From the NCBI GenBank assembly GCA_963971225.1, contig OZ020267.1:124802568-124866567 (forward strand): a stretch of 64,000 nt of DNA. Reading direction: 5' to 3'. This stretch comes from Melieria omissa (taxonomy: Eukaryota; Arthropoda; Insecta; Diptera; Ulidiidae). Shown here piece by piece: positions 1 to 12,510 of this stretch; positions within the stretch are counted from its first letter, which is position 1, and each line of letters starts with the position of its first letter. The notes under the pieces were generated by a model. The model was not told the origin of the DNA, searched no databases, and worked only from the letters and a program-made list of their open reading frames with translations. Made by a program: the position numbers and the translations under genes.

Positions 1-1215
1 CGAATAAGCAGAAAATTTGTAAACTAGACAAACACAACAGCAACAACAACAATCCGCCTTGGTCAGTTCATAGCGCAAATGAACTGGCAACAAATTGTTG
101 CAGTTGCAGTTGTTGTTGTTGCTGGACTGGTGAAAGTTCACAAAATTGTCTAATATTCAATTTAACGCACAGACGTAGTGCCGCTTGTGCCATGCCACAC
201 GAATGCGGCGCCAACAATGACCGACAGCGCGGCGGGCGTTCGCGTTGCTCATTAATGTTGCACTGAAAATTCTCATTTGTAGTGTGTTGCTTGATTTTTG
301 ATTTTTTGATTAATTGCACTTGTTGCCTTGGTTCAACTTGTTATTGTTGTTGTTATTGTTGTTTGCTTGCAACATAACATAAACAACAGTGGAAATATCA
401 AAGTGTGCTGCTGCTGCACAGCAAACAACAAACAACTTCATTAATTTGCTACGTGCAGTCATTGTGCAATCGTTGTTGTTGTTGTTGTTTTTGCTATTCC
501 AGCCACCGTTCATAGCGGCAAAAATTCCATAATTTCCCTCCCCACAGCAACGCTTGTACGAACCATCGCATGTGCTGCGTGTTTACGCACTGTGTTTACT
601 ATTCCCGTTGTTGTTGTTGTTGTCGCGTTTGTTGTTATTATTATTGTCTGTGCTCCGTTTTGTGCCGCCCGAAACATTTAGCCGACACTCACTGCCACCG
701 CCATGGCTAATTAAGTGCTTCGTTGTCGTCGCTGCTGCCGCCACCACACGCGGCTTGGGCATGCCCAGCGTTGCAACAACAACGAGAACAACAACAAGAA
801 CAAGAGACGACGAAGTACGAGCACAGCTCCCCATATTGGCGTATTAAATTTCATAGATGATCTACGCGCATTCTTGGCGTTGCCTTCAAGTTTTTCCCAT
901 TCAACACCGCCACAGGTAATTTTCGCACATTTCCGCCGTCGCGCCGCCCGCCCGCTCGCACTCCACAACCAGCTGCCATCAACATGCTTACGCGACGGCA
1001 ACGGTGTTGGCAACATTGTTGCGCCGCCAAGTGCCACGAACTGGTCGGATGATTAATTGTTGGCATTTAATTGAATTCTTCTTGGGTTTTGGTGAGCTCG
1101 CTGCGTGCTGGCGTAAACGACGATTCTCCGAGAGGGGCGAGACGACGCATGCTCGGAGTGTTTTTCACACGTGTTGTGAAGTGAAAAAATCGTGTTTGTT
1201 GTGAGTTATTTCAAG
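1..1215. other. GC-richer CAA/GTT low-complexity island
   Basis: Repeated CAACAA/GTTGTT tracts with many overlapping open frames on both strands that give poly-Asn, poly-Leu or poly-Thr peptides. No conserved domain is visible. Could include a leader or regulatory DNA of an unseen gene. Confidence 0.4.
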
Positions 1216-3370
1216 CAACTGTAAAGTCAAAACTTGACTTGAATGTCACTAAGTGAAATTGTGTTCCAAAATGCGAGAATAAAATAAAGAATCCCATTTT
1301 CGAGAGGGTTTTTCGTTAAAGTTGCGGTTCAACACGATTTCAAGACATTTTTTCTCTAAACTTATTGAAGAGAATTATGACCTTCAGTTATTTCGTACAA
1401 TGCGAGGGCAGTTTGAATAGTTTTAGAAATTTAACGAGGACTTTACGAGGATAAGAGATATTTTATCGGCGAAAAACTTTAATTTCTTAGCACATTCTCA
1501 TTTAAGTGCGATAGTTTTAGTTGAGCGGCTTACACATTTTTTGTTCCTTCTGAATAAGAGATTTTTTCAAGATCCTCCAATCTATAGATCTTCATTTGAT
1601 CCAAACCTCTTAAAACCGTTTCCTTTTCCCCTTTTCAAGCTAATCAATTTGAATGGCCAATGTGACCTACTTTCATGCACTTTCGAGGTTAAATATAGTC
1701 AAACACTACTTTTGAAGTAGTCACAAGGTGGCACTTATGGTCCAGTGACAGCAAGTTATATCAATGTCAATCAATGTGTGATTCTCTCATTCTAAATAAC
1801 ACTAGGAGTTCTTCTTTGGAATGGATTTTAATTATTTCCACTCGAGACTAAATATTGTAACGCCTTAAGTTCACAATGAAACCTCAGTGTGTTGCGGTAT
1901 GCATGGAGTATTTTTAAAGAAAGGATTAATTTTCAACAAGTATCAGGATCACTCAGGCTTTGATTATAGTTGTGATGTTATGACTTGTGACAAGGGCTGA
2001 AACATCTAATTTATGTATATTTAAGAGGAGAATATATCCGTTGGTGTGTTATCGTTACTAGCAATCGCGAGTAGATTTTTCATTTCCAAATATTCATGTA
2101 AAAGATAATTTATCCGATCAGCTGAGATGCCCACAGCTTCGGCCAACTAACGTATTTTCATTCTTTGATAGTCCAATGCATTTCCATAGATTTTATCGAC
2201 AATTTCTGGCATAATAACCTCTTTTGGGTGACCTGAACGGTCGTAAATAGTCAGTTCTGATTCTATAAACCACTTTGTAATCATTCAAATTTATGACCAA
2301 TCCGTTGTTTAATTTCGGTGGTGGCTTCTTTACGCAAAAAATAATGCTAGTGGTAAAAAAACAGCGTTTTTAGCTAAAAATAGCTTACGAAATTATTTGA
2401 ATTGCCGTGAAAAAAGTTATAAGACAGATTAAAGGAAATTCTAAACAACAGTGGGTCTTCAATTATGAGATGCGGTGATGGTTTGGATTCTGTGAAATGG
2501 AAATAAATTCATATCAAAGTTAAGATATAAATTTTACTTACTAATTGAATGCATCCGTCATCCTTCCTTGTAGTAATGGAAGATTTTTCGCACCAAAACC
2601 GTCCAAAATTGAAAAATAATGCCAATTGTATATTTTCCCTTTTAAAATGCTCGTTGTTTTGTTTATTTCACACCGCTTCTGACAGCTTCAAAGCGCATTC
2701 CGAACACATTCTTAAATATAAAATCGAAGATACTCTTCTCGAAATATGCAAAGCAAAACGGTGTCGTTGAATGCTCGATATAGAATTGATTTATCGAGTC
2801 GACGATTGTCGTCTATCGAATTACAGAGAGCCACCCTAGGTTTCTCCGGAGGTCGGATAGATGTAAAGCACTTGAACAGGATATATCAAGTCGTGGTATA
2901 ATGAACACATCTCTAGGCTGTACCGACACAGGAAAACATAGATGATCTGTGACTGTTTAATCGTGGAAGATGATAAAGAAGCTACAGAAGCTTTTGTTTG
3001 CCTGAATTGATTCCTATAAAGCACCTTGAAACTCAGTTGATGAGTACTTTCATGAGTTCTTCATGACATCAATGATTCAATTTCAAACACTACTAAATTC
3101 TAAACATTACTTTGTTATTTATTGTTAATTAGTTGTGATGAAAAGTTGTATGGAATGATTTCTGATCTGAGATTTAATTTAAGTCAAACAAATGAGCCAA
3201 CATTTGTCACCATCATACTTCATTATGTATCACAAAAGTTGTTTTGTGAGTGAAATATAAACCGCAATAAGTAGCAGCAATTCAGTGACCTTAACCCCTT
3301 GAACACTCAACCGCCAATACGGCCAATAAATATGGCCACAACGCGAGCAACTTCTAGGGCTCCCAACTAA
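1216..3370. other. AT-rich DNA, nothing recognised except the mariner fragment at 2.04-2.26 kb
   Basis: Short frames only; no splice-linked coding pattern was seen. Confidence 0.5.
2040..2260 (-). pseudogene. Fragment of a Tc1/mariner-type transposase (N-terminal HTH region)
   Basis: On the minus strand one reading gives RSGHPKEVIMPEIVDKIYGN, followed after a stop by LAEAVGISADRINYLLHEYL. This corresponds to the RSGRPKE linker and the second helix-turn-helix (IAEAVGIS...ILHEHLGM) of mariner transposases. It is broken by a stop codon and lacks the catalytic part here. It is flanked by AT-rich DNA with no terminal repeats seen. Confidence 0.7.
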
Positions 3371-3589
3371 ATCCACATTAAATCAAATCATTTACTACTG
3401 CGACTACACATAAATATTTTACTGGACATGGGCACTTGCAGCGCGCCACAGCAATCAGCAATGGTCGAGTGGCAGCGATCGGCCAAGCACCGCCACTGGC
3501 CAGAGGCCAAGTTGCCACCAAGTCAGCAGCACAAACTGACACTGCAATAATTTGTCGCCGCAAGAACGCCGCGCTGGCTGGTCACAAAT

Positions 3590-4700
3590 TCAAGTCAACG
3601 TTCCGCTAAGCTGACAGCGAAAGCGAAAATGTAACAACAATAACAATAACAACAAATAAGTGGGAAATGAGTTTACCCGGCAAGTCGCTAGAAGTGTGCG
3701 ATTATGAAGTGTGAGCATTGTGTGTTCTCCTGAGGGGCGGAAAAAACTTTCATAAATTTCAATCAAATCACTACTGCAACAACAACAAACTGCCTGAACA
3801 GCAACGAGCAGCCAAACCAAATAACAACGACAACAAAAATTACTACGAAAAGGCAAAACAAGCGAGAAAATAATATACGTGCAGCAAAATCACACAAGAA
3901 AGGACGATAATGAAGGAGTGACTGTGTACAAATCAACAGCCACAACAACAATAACAGCAACAGCAGCAACTTGCTGCTTGATTTCCATTTTTGACCTCTC
4001 AATTCGACCACAAAACACACGCAGCGACGTTAACGTCGACGTCGACGCAGACGCAAAACGCAGCAGTGCGCGATTAACTGGCGCTGGCATTGTTGCATTC
4101 ACTTCGAGGCCGCGTGCGAGTCTGCCAATTGCGCGCCCCTCGCCCCCCAACCGCCGCGGCGCGTCCGCACATTCGAACTTGTCTGATTTTGTGGTCGAAT
4201 TGTGCGCAACATGGCTGTGTTTTCGCTTTTCTTGTCTGCTTGTTGCTGTTGCCTTTGCCATCCGCTCATTTCGGTGCTGCCGCTGCTGCTGCTGCTCCCC
4301 ATTCAAATTAATCAGAATTAGGCAATTACAGAAATTACAAAAATTACATCGTAATTTTCTGGCTTTTCGTTTAAAACGCTTTTTGAAATGTTGCGCGCGC
4401 CAGCTCGCAGCTCGAAGCGCAGCGTCTGTGCGCATGCGCACTGCGTACTTGCGCCGCTCGTTGGCTCGATTCGCACTCGATTTCAAGTGCGCCGCCGCTG
4501 TGCCTTTACCCTTTGCCGTGCAGCAGCGCACTTGATTAAAAGGCGCACAGCGGCTCGAAGCGGCGACTGTGTGAACTGCAAGTTTTAACGTGGCCCATAA
4601 GTTGGTCGGCGGCGCGTTGTTGGCGGACAGCTGCTTCCTTTATTTATACAATATTTATAGCTGCTCCTTTTTCGGCTCTTCGGCGCTATTCTGTGTTGTT
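3590..4700. promoter_or_regulatory. GC-rich island, candidate regulatory region
   Basis: Much richer in G+C and CpG than its surroundings, with CAA repeats at its left and CTG/GCC text at its right. Both strands stay open for over 600 bases (3879-4535 plus, 3890-4531 minus), which shows base composition rather than coding. Contains a perfect GCGCATGCGC core at 4430-4439. Confidence 0.35.
4429..4440. promoter_or_regulatory. NRF-1/EWG-type palindrome
   Basis: TGCGCATGCGCA is a perfect 12-bp palindrome containing the consensus bound by NRF-1 and its fly relative Erect wing. Binding here is inference. Confidence 0.4.
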
Positions 4701-4969
4701 TTTGTTTTGTATTTGTGTGCACTGTGTGATATTTCTGTATTCGAAACGCTCGTAGCGTGAACGTCTCTCTACTAGGAAATAATTCACTTTAACCGGAAAT
4801 CAGTTGTTTGTTACTGTTGTTGGTTCGCAAATGAAGATATTAAATGTATGTGGGGTGAAAATACAGAAATCTATTTTTGGTTCATTATGTTTGTATTTAA
4901 TATTTATTTTTTGTTTAGTATAAAAAATTTATTAATTTGTTTCCCATTTTTTTGTGAAAAACTAACAAT

Positions 4970-6660
4970 CTCCGCGGCTTTGCACGCAAGTTTTAAGTCA
5001 ATAGGGCCAATAAATCAAGTTCTTCTTAACCCTTTGCTGATTTCGTTAAATTTTTATGAAAAGACTTATCAAATTACTTCTCTTTTGAAATACTTTTACC
5101 ATATTTTAAGTCAATTGACCTATTGAATCATGTTTTTCCCACGCAAATTCTTAACCCATCGTTGACCCCGTCAGATTTAGATTTTTGAAAAAAACCATGT
5201 GTCGGTTTAGTTATCATTTCGGGCACTTTTACCAAGTCTAAAATTTAAAAAAAAACCATTAAATCATGTTTCCCCATACCAATGCTTAACCCATCGTTGA
5301 CCCCTCCAGATTTCGATATTTGAAAAAACTAAAACATGTGTCGGTTTAGTTATCATTTGGAGCTCTTTTACAAAGTTGGAAATCAAAAAACCTTTAAATT
5401 AATGTTTCCCCATACAAATTCTTAACCCATCGTTGACCCCGCCATATTTAGATTTTTGAAAATGGAAAACAAGTGCCAGTTAAGTTATCATTTGTAGCAC
5501 TTTCATCAAGTTTGAAATAAAAAAACCTGCTAAATAATGTTTCCCCATACAAATTTTTAACCCTTCGTTGACCCGCCAGTTTTGATTTTAGAAAAAAATA
5601 GAAAACAAGTGCCGGTTAAGTTATCATTTGGATCACTTTCACCAAGTTTGAATTCAAAAAACCCATTAATCATGTTTCCCCATACGAATTCTTAACCCAT
5701 CGTTGACCCCTTCAGATTTCGATTTTTTAAAAAACTAAAAACATGGGTCGGTTTAGTTATCATTTGGAGCACTTTTACAAAGTTTGAAATAAAAAAATCT
5801 GCTAAATAATGTTTCCCCATAACAAATTCTTAACCCATCGTTTACCCGCCAGACTTCGATTTAGGTATCATTTGAAGCACTTTCACCAAGTTTGAAATAA
5901 AAAAAACCATTAAATCATGTTTTTTTATACCAATTCTTAACCCATCGTTGACCCTATAGATTTAGATTTTTGAAAAAAATAAAAAGTTTAAAAAGTACAA
6001 AAAAACATTAAATCATGTTTTTCCATACAAAGTCTTAACCCATCGTTGACCCGTCAGATTTCGATTTTTGAAAAATTAAAAAACATTCAACAACAACATT
6101 ATTTGGACCACTTTTACAAAGTTTAAAAAAAAAAATCACTACATCATGTTAACCCATTTTTGATACAAAAACATGTGTATATTTTGAATTTCAAGTGTTT
6201 TCACCAATATTCTCCATTAAATCATGTTTTTTTAGTTTCTCCATACAAACATTTAAACCTTGGTTTACCTCGTAAATTTAAATTTTCGAAAAAATTTAAG
6301 TACTTTCGCCCAGTTTGAAGTCAAAAAGCGCAAAAAACCAATCAAAAACTCAAATCAATAAAATCTTCTTATAAACTTTTAACCCTTGGTTTACTTCGTC
6401 AGATTTCGATTTTCCAAAAAATGTGTCCAATTATTTTTGATTTTAATTCAATTCGTTTCAATTTAACAATTTCAAAATTTATAGGCTCATTGTTTCATGG
6501 GTTTTTCGCAGTCTTCTCGTATACGAACCTTAACGTATTGTTGACCCTGTTAAATTTTGATTTTCGAATAATAAAAAAATTCGAATTTTTTGTTTGTTTG
6601 CAATCAATGGACTTCTTCTTCTTCATACAACACCTTAACCCATGTAACCTTTTATACCCT
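4970..6660. repeat. Array of a degenerate ~135-bp tandem repeat (about 11-13 copies)
   Basis: The marker TTAACCCATCGTTGACC recurs at about 5151, 5286, 5422, 5557, 5692 and 5830 (spacing 135-138), then at shorter spacings (107, 98, 114) as copies decay. Each unit also carries ATGTTTCCCCATAC, GATTTTTGAAAAA and TTAGTTATCATTTG. Copies degrade toward the right end, where a unique tail (6661-6790) starts. The same unit and tail recur at 8.5-9.2 kb. Confidence 0.9.
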
Positions 6661-6790
6661 GAACTTCAAAAAATCCCGTCTTAGCTAAGGTTAATTTTTC
6701 AAGATGTACCTACAGTTTACGGTTTGGGCTGGGCGATGATGAATCAGTCAGTTAATCAGTCAGTCAGTCAGGTCAACCACTTATTTGTAC
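6661..6790. repeat. Shared tail of the 135-bp array, with CAGT microsatellite
   Basis: AAAAAATCCCGTCTTAG, GGTTAATTTTT, ATGTACCTACA and GGTTTGGGCTGGGCGATGAT are followed by CAGT repeats. The same blocks in the same order end the second array at about 9090-9220, so array and tail moved or duplicated as one unit. Confidence 0.75.
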
Positions 6791-6901
6791 ACAGATAAAT
6801 AAAAAGAAAAATTTAGTTTCACCTTAGAGAAGACAATTAAGTCAAGTCAGTTTGACTTTGCTTTGATATTGATTTAAAAATCTTGCAACAGCAATCATTT
6901 C

Positions 6902-7098
6902 TTAGTCCTTTCGGGACTACTGGGATAATACGTCCCAACACGTTTTTAATGCCCCTCAAACTAATTATTCAGATTCATTCGAATTATATGTCACCGGAGA
7001 AATTAATCATTTTAGAATTTGTGAGTATGCAACATAATTTTCTAGCCCCAACACTCATAGCATGAGAACACAAATAAACTCCTTCCCGAAAGGGTTAA
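6902..7098. mobile_element. TTAA-flanked MITE (family of 36937-37181, inverted)
   Basis: Ends AGTCCTTTCGGGACTACTGG... and ...CCCGAAAGGGTTAA; the left edge TTAG is a mutated TTAA. The left 35 bases match the right end of the 36.9-37.2 kb element, so the two are copies in opposite orientation. No coding capacity. Confidence 0.7.
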
Positions 7099-7194
7099 CC
7101 ACAGTTTTGCATCATTTGCCAAAAAACACTTAACACATCAAAATGTTAACTCAAAAATTTGGTTTTTTTTATGTTACTATTTTTGGTTGCAATT

Positions 7195-7990
7195 CTTTCT
7201 ATGTTTTTATGTAACGCACAGTAGCAACAATAATAACAACAACAACACAAGACGAGTAGTTTGCGCTGTTGACATACTCACACAAACATACCGCGCAATG
7301 TATATGAAACTTTATTGCATCTGTGATGCAAATGATGCAACAACATTGAAAAATTCCGCGTAAATCTTAACAGCGGCTTTTACCGATTTTAAGCATTTTT
7401 TAATGTTTATGGCGCATTAATTAAAATTGTCGCTGCTACATTGGACAATATTTTGTTGCTGCATGTTTCGCTTCTCCATGTGGTGCCATGGCGATCCTCT
7501 ATGGCACCGCATCAGCAACAACAACAACAACAAAACGAACAAGAACAGTAGCAACAATGCGTTTGATGTTGATGACAACGCAAACTGCTGCAATGGTTGT
7601 TGGTTGCTGTTGTTGCTTCAGTTGCAGTTTGCGGTGCTGCAATTGCCGCATAATAAAAATCGCAATTTTCCACAATCTGTATTCACGCTACGCAGCCTGA
7701 AATCGATTTTCAAGTGATTTTCAACTGTTTTGCCTGCCAACTCGTTTCCGCGCGTTCTACGAGCACATTGCCTCGTCTCGTCTCGTCTCTCTTGCTGTGT
7801 GTGTGTGTGTGCTGTGATGTCGATGTCGATGGCGCGCACAGTTGCCGGTCATTTGCTTCCAAAATGATAGTAAAAATTTTTAATTGATTGCTTTTCGTTT
7901 TTGCATTTCGTCCTTTTTCCTTTTTGTACTTGTTGTTTTTGTTGTAGTTGTTTTCGGTTTGCGTATTATTTTGAGTGCCATGAAAATTAA
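7195..7990. other. CAA/GTT-rich island with GT microsatellite
   Basis: Includes ACAACAACAACAACA near 7518, CGTCTCGTCTCGTCTC near 7773 and a (GT)n run at 7797-7811. Frames here are poly-Thr/poly-Asn and not convincing as genes. Confidence 0.35.
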
Positions 7991-8539
7991 TTTGTGTTTA
8001 ATGGCCTTAAACGTTTATGCGCATTTAACCTTTTCTATTGCCTTTTTATGAGCGTTTCGGGCGATTCGCTGGCAAAAAGCTCAACCGACGCGACGGCGGA
8101 ACGAAATTGCAAACCCTTTTGCTGGTTGATTGGGTATTTTAGTGAACGACCAACTGCTGTTGTTGCAGTCCTTCTGTACATTTCTTCATCCTTTAAAGTT
8201 GCTGACGTAATGCTTTTTTCTCGTTTTTCAATTGTTCAATAATAAATTTTCACGTCCGTTGGAAATCATGAAATATTTGAATGGCAATTAAATACGTTGA
8301 GATTTACTGAAACCGATTCCAAAAGCGTAAAAAGAATTTCATTAACTTTAAAGAAACAAAAAAAAAACGGTGTACACAAAGGAAATACAACAACAAAATC
8401 GAAAGTGAAGTAATGAACCAATAGCCATCACGAGTGACCTTCAGAACATTGAAGTAACTTTCAAGTTGTTTCAAGAGACATTAATCGGGCAATGGCTTAT
8501 CCCAGACTCTACATATATCCTTTATTCAAGGACTACCAG

Positions 8540-9230
8540 CGCCACGCGGCGTCAGATTTCAATTTTCGAAAAAAATGAAAAATATGTGTCGGTTTATTTA
8601 TCATTTGAGGACTTTGACAAAGTTTGTAATTAAAAAGCCTGTAAATTCTTGTTTCTTCATACAGATTTTTAACCCATAGTAAACCCGTCAGATTTTAATT
8701 TTTTTTAAAGAAAAGAAAGTGTCTAATTATTTTCGATCTAAGTTGTTTTGACCAATTTTCAAGTCAAAAGACCCATTAAATAATTTTTTTTGCAGTTACT
8801 CTAAATTCTTAACCTGTCGTTGACCCCGTCAGATATTGATTTTCGAAAAAATAAAAAACATGTAACCAATTTATTCACACGTGAAGTGCTTTCACCATGT
8901 TTCAAGTCAAAAAAACCATAAAATCATGATTAACCCACGTTGACCCGTCATATTTACATTTAAAAAAAATAAAACCATTTGTCTGAATATTTTTGATTTC
9001 AAGTGTTTTCATCAAATTTGTAAACAATATGCTAATAAAATAACGGTTCTTCATACAACACTTTTACCCATGTTTTGCCCCTTTAGACCCCGAATTTCAA
9101 AAAATCCCATCTTAATTACGGTTAATTTTTTCTAATGTACCTACATTTCTAATTTCATATCTGTGGTTTCTGTTGCTTCAGTGGTTTGGGCTGGGCGATG
9201 ATGAATCAGTAAGTCAGGACAAACAATTAT
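8540..9230. repeat. Second block of the 135-bp repeat (about 4 copies) with its tail
   Basis: GGCGTCAGATTTCAATTTTC starts the first partial unit at about 8550. Units continue with CCCGTCAGATTTTAATTTT, TTAACCTGTCGTTGACCCC and similar text, then end in AAAAAATCCCATCTTA and GGTTTGGGCTGGGCGATGAT, the tail of the first block. More diverged and shorter than the first block. Confidence 0.8.
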
Positions 9231-10190
9231 ATGCCTATAAATAGATATCAACTCCACCCACAGTAAGATGGCGTCCTGACAGACGCTTTCAACTTTACAA
9301 ACCCACTCAAAGACTGAACTACATTGAAGAATATCTCTGAAGACGATATTCGGGTCTAAGTAGAGAAGGACAACCTATGGGATTAGGTGGCCGGGACCGG
9401 GATGTGGCTGGGTAGAACAAGTTAACAAGTGCAACTGTACCAATTGATGGAAAATTGCTCTGTATGAAGAATTATGGTATATTTTTTTATTTTTTATAAA
9501 CATTTTGCAATTATATGTTTGGCATGAATAAACAAATCACATTAAATCTTAAATGAGGAACAAGAAAGGAAGTATTGCCAAATCAGGTGGTGGCCCATCT
9601 ACAAGTTGTCATTTGATCCTATTGGAGAAACAGGTGATTCGTTTAATATCAATGGGGAATGATACGAATGCAATTAGTAGGTGAGGTTAGGTTTTAGTTG
9701 GGGTGTGTGCGGATAACCTGTTGGGTCCATTGTGATTTCCTTCATTTAAGAAATCAAATACCCTTCGATGTGTGTTCGGTTTCCTGCAGATCCAGACAGC
9801 ATCTTTTGGGAATCATTTGGTCCAGGCTAGGAAATTGTTTGGATCAGTAATATGTGCATCAATGGGAGTAGTAACCCACTGACAAATTTTATACTTCTAG
9901 AATGTTTGCAGTGGAGTGGACCATGTTAACAGAGATGAATGCCCTTTGACCTTCCTTATCAGGCTTTGGCCGTTATATCGTAAAATGAAGTCTGTAGCTC
10001 CAGTTTGCATTATTGAGACCACTGTTCCATAGAGGAAAAATAGGAAAAAATTAGGGGCAGCAGGAACTCGAATATGGAAAGTGATAAGAAGAACAATTGA
10101 CTGTTGTATCAAAGTGGACCTTGACCTGAATTGACCACTTGACCTAAATGATATTCATGAAATGACCACTGAACCTACATTCATAGCTAA
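9231..10190. other. AT-rich intergenic DNA; possible LINE 3' end near 9.68 kb
   Basis: GTGAGGTTAGGTTTTAG at about 9682 resembles the short AGGTTAGG stretches next to non-LTR 3' ends elsewhere in the window. Nothing else is recognised. Confidence 0.25.
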
Positions 10191-10260
10191 CAGTGCACTG
10201 TGTTTTTTCAAAATTTGACTTTTGTCCTCCTAGATTTAAAAAATAACACACTGTGCAGTG
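10191..10260. mobile_element. 70-bp inverted-repeat relic of the CACTGCACA family
   Basis: Left end CAGTGCACTGTGTTTTTTC, right end AAAAAATAACACACTGTGCA then GTG, which are imperfect inverted repeats. The left flank is TAA. Similar termini are found at 14.8, 18.7, 52.5 and 62.8 kb. Confidence 0.5.
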
Positions 10261-10880
10261 GCATAAAAGGAAGATTGTGGAGGAGCACCAAACTTTTGAG
10301 TTTCCATCAGAATCCTTGGGAAGTTTACCAGAGGTGGAGCTAACTCTAAGTTCTAAATTGACTCAATTTACTTTTGTAACCTCTAAACACCCAACAAAAA
10401 CCATTTCACTTCGATGTAAAGAATATTTTTCCATCTCCTTTAACCCTTTGACTTCACAAGGAAATATTTGCCACAGGTTTGGGTAGAGAGAAAATTTCAC
10501 CATGGAAAATATGATTTTAGAGCATGAAGATAATGGAAAAGGTACTTAACCCTTTTGACCCCAAAGTTGCCTGAGAGCAACTTCATCTATTTGTCAACTT
10601 ATAGCAAAAGCTACGATTGATTTATGGATTTAATTTAAGTAGGCACCAACAAATTAATATTTTTAAAAGTAACTCAAGTAACGAAAATTACAAATATTTC
10701 ACTGTTATCTCCAAAAAAATGTCCATTAATTTGCAGCGATATCAGGGAAAGTTTGGGTTCGAATTGAAGTCTACGAATTGGATGCGTTTGGTCAAAACCC
10801 TGTTTCTTTACAAATGATTAAATAAAATCAAAAAGTGATCATTTTTCTTTATTCATAAATATTAAATAAGTTTTCTGTAT

Positions 10881-12510
10881 TTAACCCTAATCCGTCGTTC
10901 GGGTGATTTTTCACCCATTTTCAACTTTGAGATGCTATAACTTTCCTATATATTTATCAAAATGATTAAGGTTTCTTGTATTTGTAGCAAACCAATATAA
11001 GTTTCAGAATTTATCTACAACATATTGATTATTTGATTATAACGGTGATTACAAAAAAAGTTACGTGGGCGACGTTCGGGTGATATTTCACCCATATACA
11101 AATTGTATAGAAATCCAACGCAACACATACAGAAAATGCCAAAAGATTACGTCTGTGGATTGGAAGTTTTGAACTGCTTTTATAGGCAAAACCTTTTTAT
11201 GGATCAATGGGCCTCCTGAGCTCAACGGAAAAGTAGGAGCTAATTATTTTATTTCAACTAAAGTTGGTATAACTCGTTATGCTTGAAGTCGTGTGTCAGT
11301 AATAAAAGATGCTAATGAAGACCAATGTTAAAGATATTAACTGACAAAACTAATGTAGAAGGTTTGCGAGTTTTGGGCAGTGCATGGATCAGCGTTGGTG
11401 ATATTCAGGCATAGTTTGGTATTTCAATTTTGAGTGGTGTTTATAAGTCGAATGGGGAATATCTTGATAATCTGTAGAGTTACACAACAGGTAGACCAAT
11501 TTTTCGTTCTATCGGTGACAAAACCATTCGCCAAGAACGTAACGATTGTAATCAAGAATGAAGCTCGTTAACACCCATAAGAGATATATGAGAAACGTGG
11601 GTTTAGCGACAACTGCCATGTACGTCCTATGAAAAGGACACACTAAGTTAACAAGAGGAAGATGCCCCTTTGAGCACTTTTCATCATAACGAGGATATGT
11701 GGGTGACAAAAAATTACCCGAAATTATATCGTTTTACAATAAGTCAAAAGCAGTAGTTGACACTTAAGACCAAGTGATTGTTCACTAACTATACCGTCAA
11801 GCGAAAAACTAATCGCTCTCGATTCCATCTGGATCGCTTGTACAAAAAGTACAAGCGGCGAATTTTTCTTGAAGACTTAGATTTTAGTTTAGTAAAGTTA
11901 AAGATTTTGCGTAGAGCAACGTAAGCGAAAGGAAAATCTTCATGCTGACTTCTTATCTCAATACAGCAATTTTTGCAAACCTTGTCAGAAAATCAGAGCG
12001 TAAAAAAGTAAAAGAATTATTGGAACACGGCGCCAATTTGATATCAAAAACGATCAAGAGACATATTCTGCTTGCAATTACTGAAAAAAGTATACTTGTG
12101 GTGAACACAAAGTTTTAGTTAACTACTGCCCTTCCTTGCCCCCTTTCCCCATCCGATTGAAATGAGTGCTGTAACATATGTTCGAAAAACAGTATTATAT
12201 ACACATTTAAAAACGGGTGAAATTTGTGGTATATCACAACGGGTCTCATAATATGCCTCCGAGTGGGTCTCTTACCGAGGCATCCATAATAACCTAACCT
12301 AACCTGTTGCCCTCATTGCAAAAAAATATAGAAAAATTTTTCAACTTATTTATCTGTATGATAACAAATATAATAAAGATTAAAGATAAAAAATTATTTT
12401 TTATTATAATTGGTCAAAAAATTCATTAAAACAATGCAAAGTACCATATGGGTGAAATATCACCCGAACATCTTATGTGTGAGTTTTTTTGAACGTCGGA
12501 TGAGGGTTAA
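10881..12510 (+). mobile_element. piggyBac-like element nested in the outer TTAA element
   Basis: Starts TTAACCCTAATCCGTCGTTC and ends GAACGTCGGATGAGGGTTAA, near-perfect 20-bp inverted repeats that include TTAA. A second inverted motif, GGGTGATTTTTCACCC / GGGTGAAATATCACCC, lies further in on each side. Contains a decayed transposase in plus orientation and, near 12233-12310, a foreign patch ending AACCTAACCTAACCTG that looks like a non-LTR 3' end. Confidence 0.88.
11130..11960 (+). pseudogene. Decayed piggyBac transposase
   Basis: Around 11670-11880 three-frame reading gives HHNEDMWVTK, YNKSKAVVDT then a stop and DQV, and YTVKRKTNR. The second corresponds to the YNKTKGGVDTMDxM block that holds the last catalytic Asp of piggyBac transposases, and the third to the following basic strand. 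Stops and frameshifts are frequent, so it is inactive. Boundaries are approximate. Confidence 0.75.

Noticed and set aside
3879..4535. 218-codon plus-strand open frame, mirrored by a 213-codon minus-strand frame
   Set aside because: Both strands are open over the same interval because the stretch is GC-rich and simple. The peptides are biased (Ala, Arg, Cys, Leu), lack domains, and have no supporting splice or promoter pattern.
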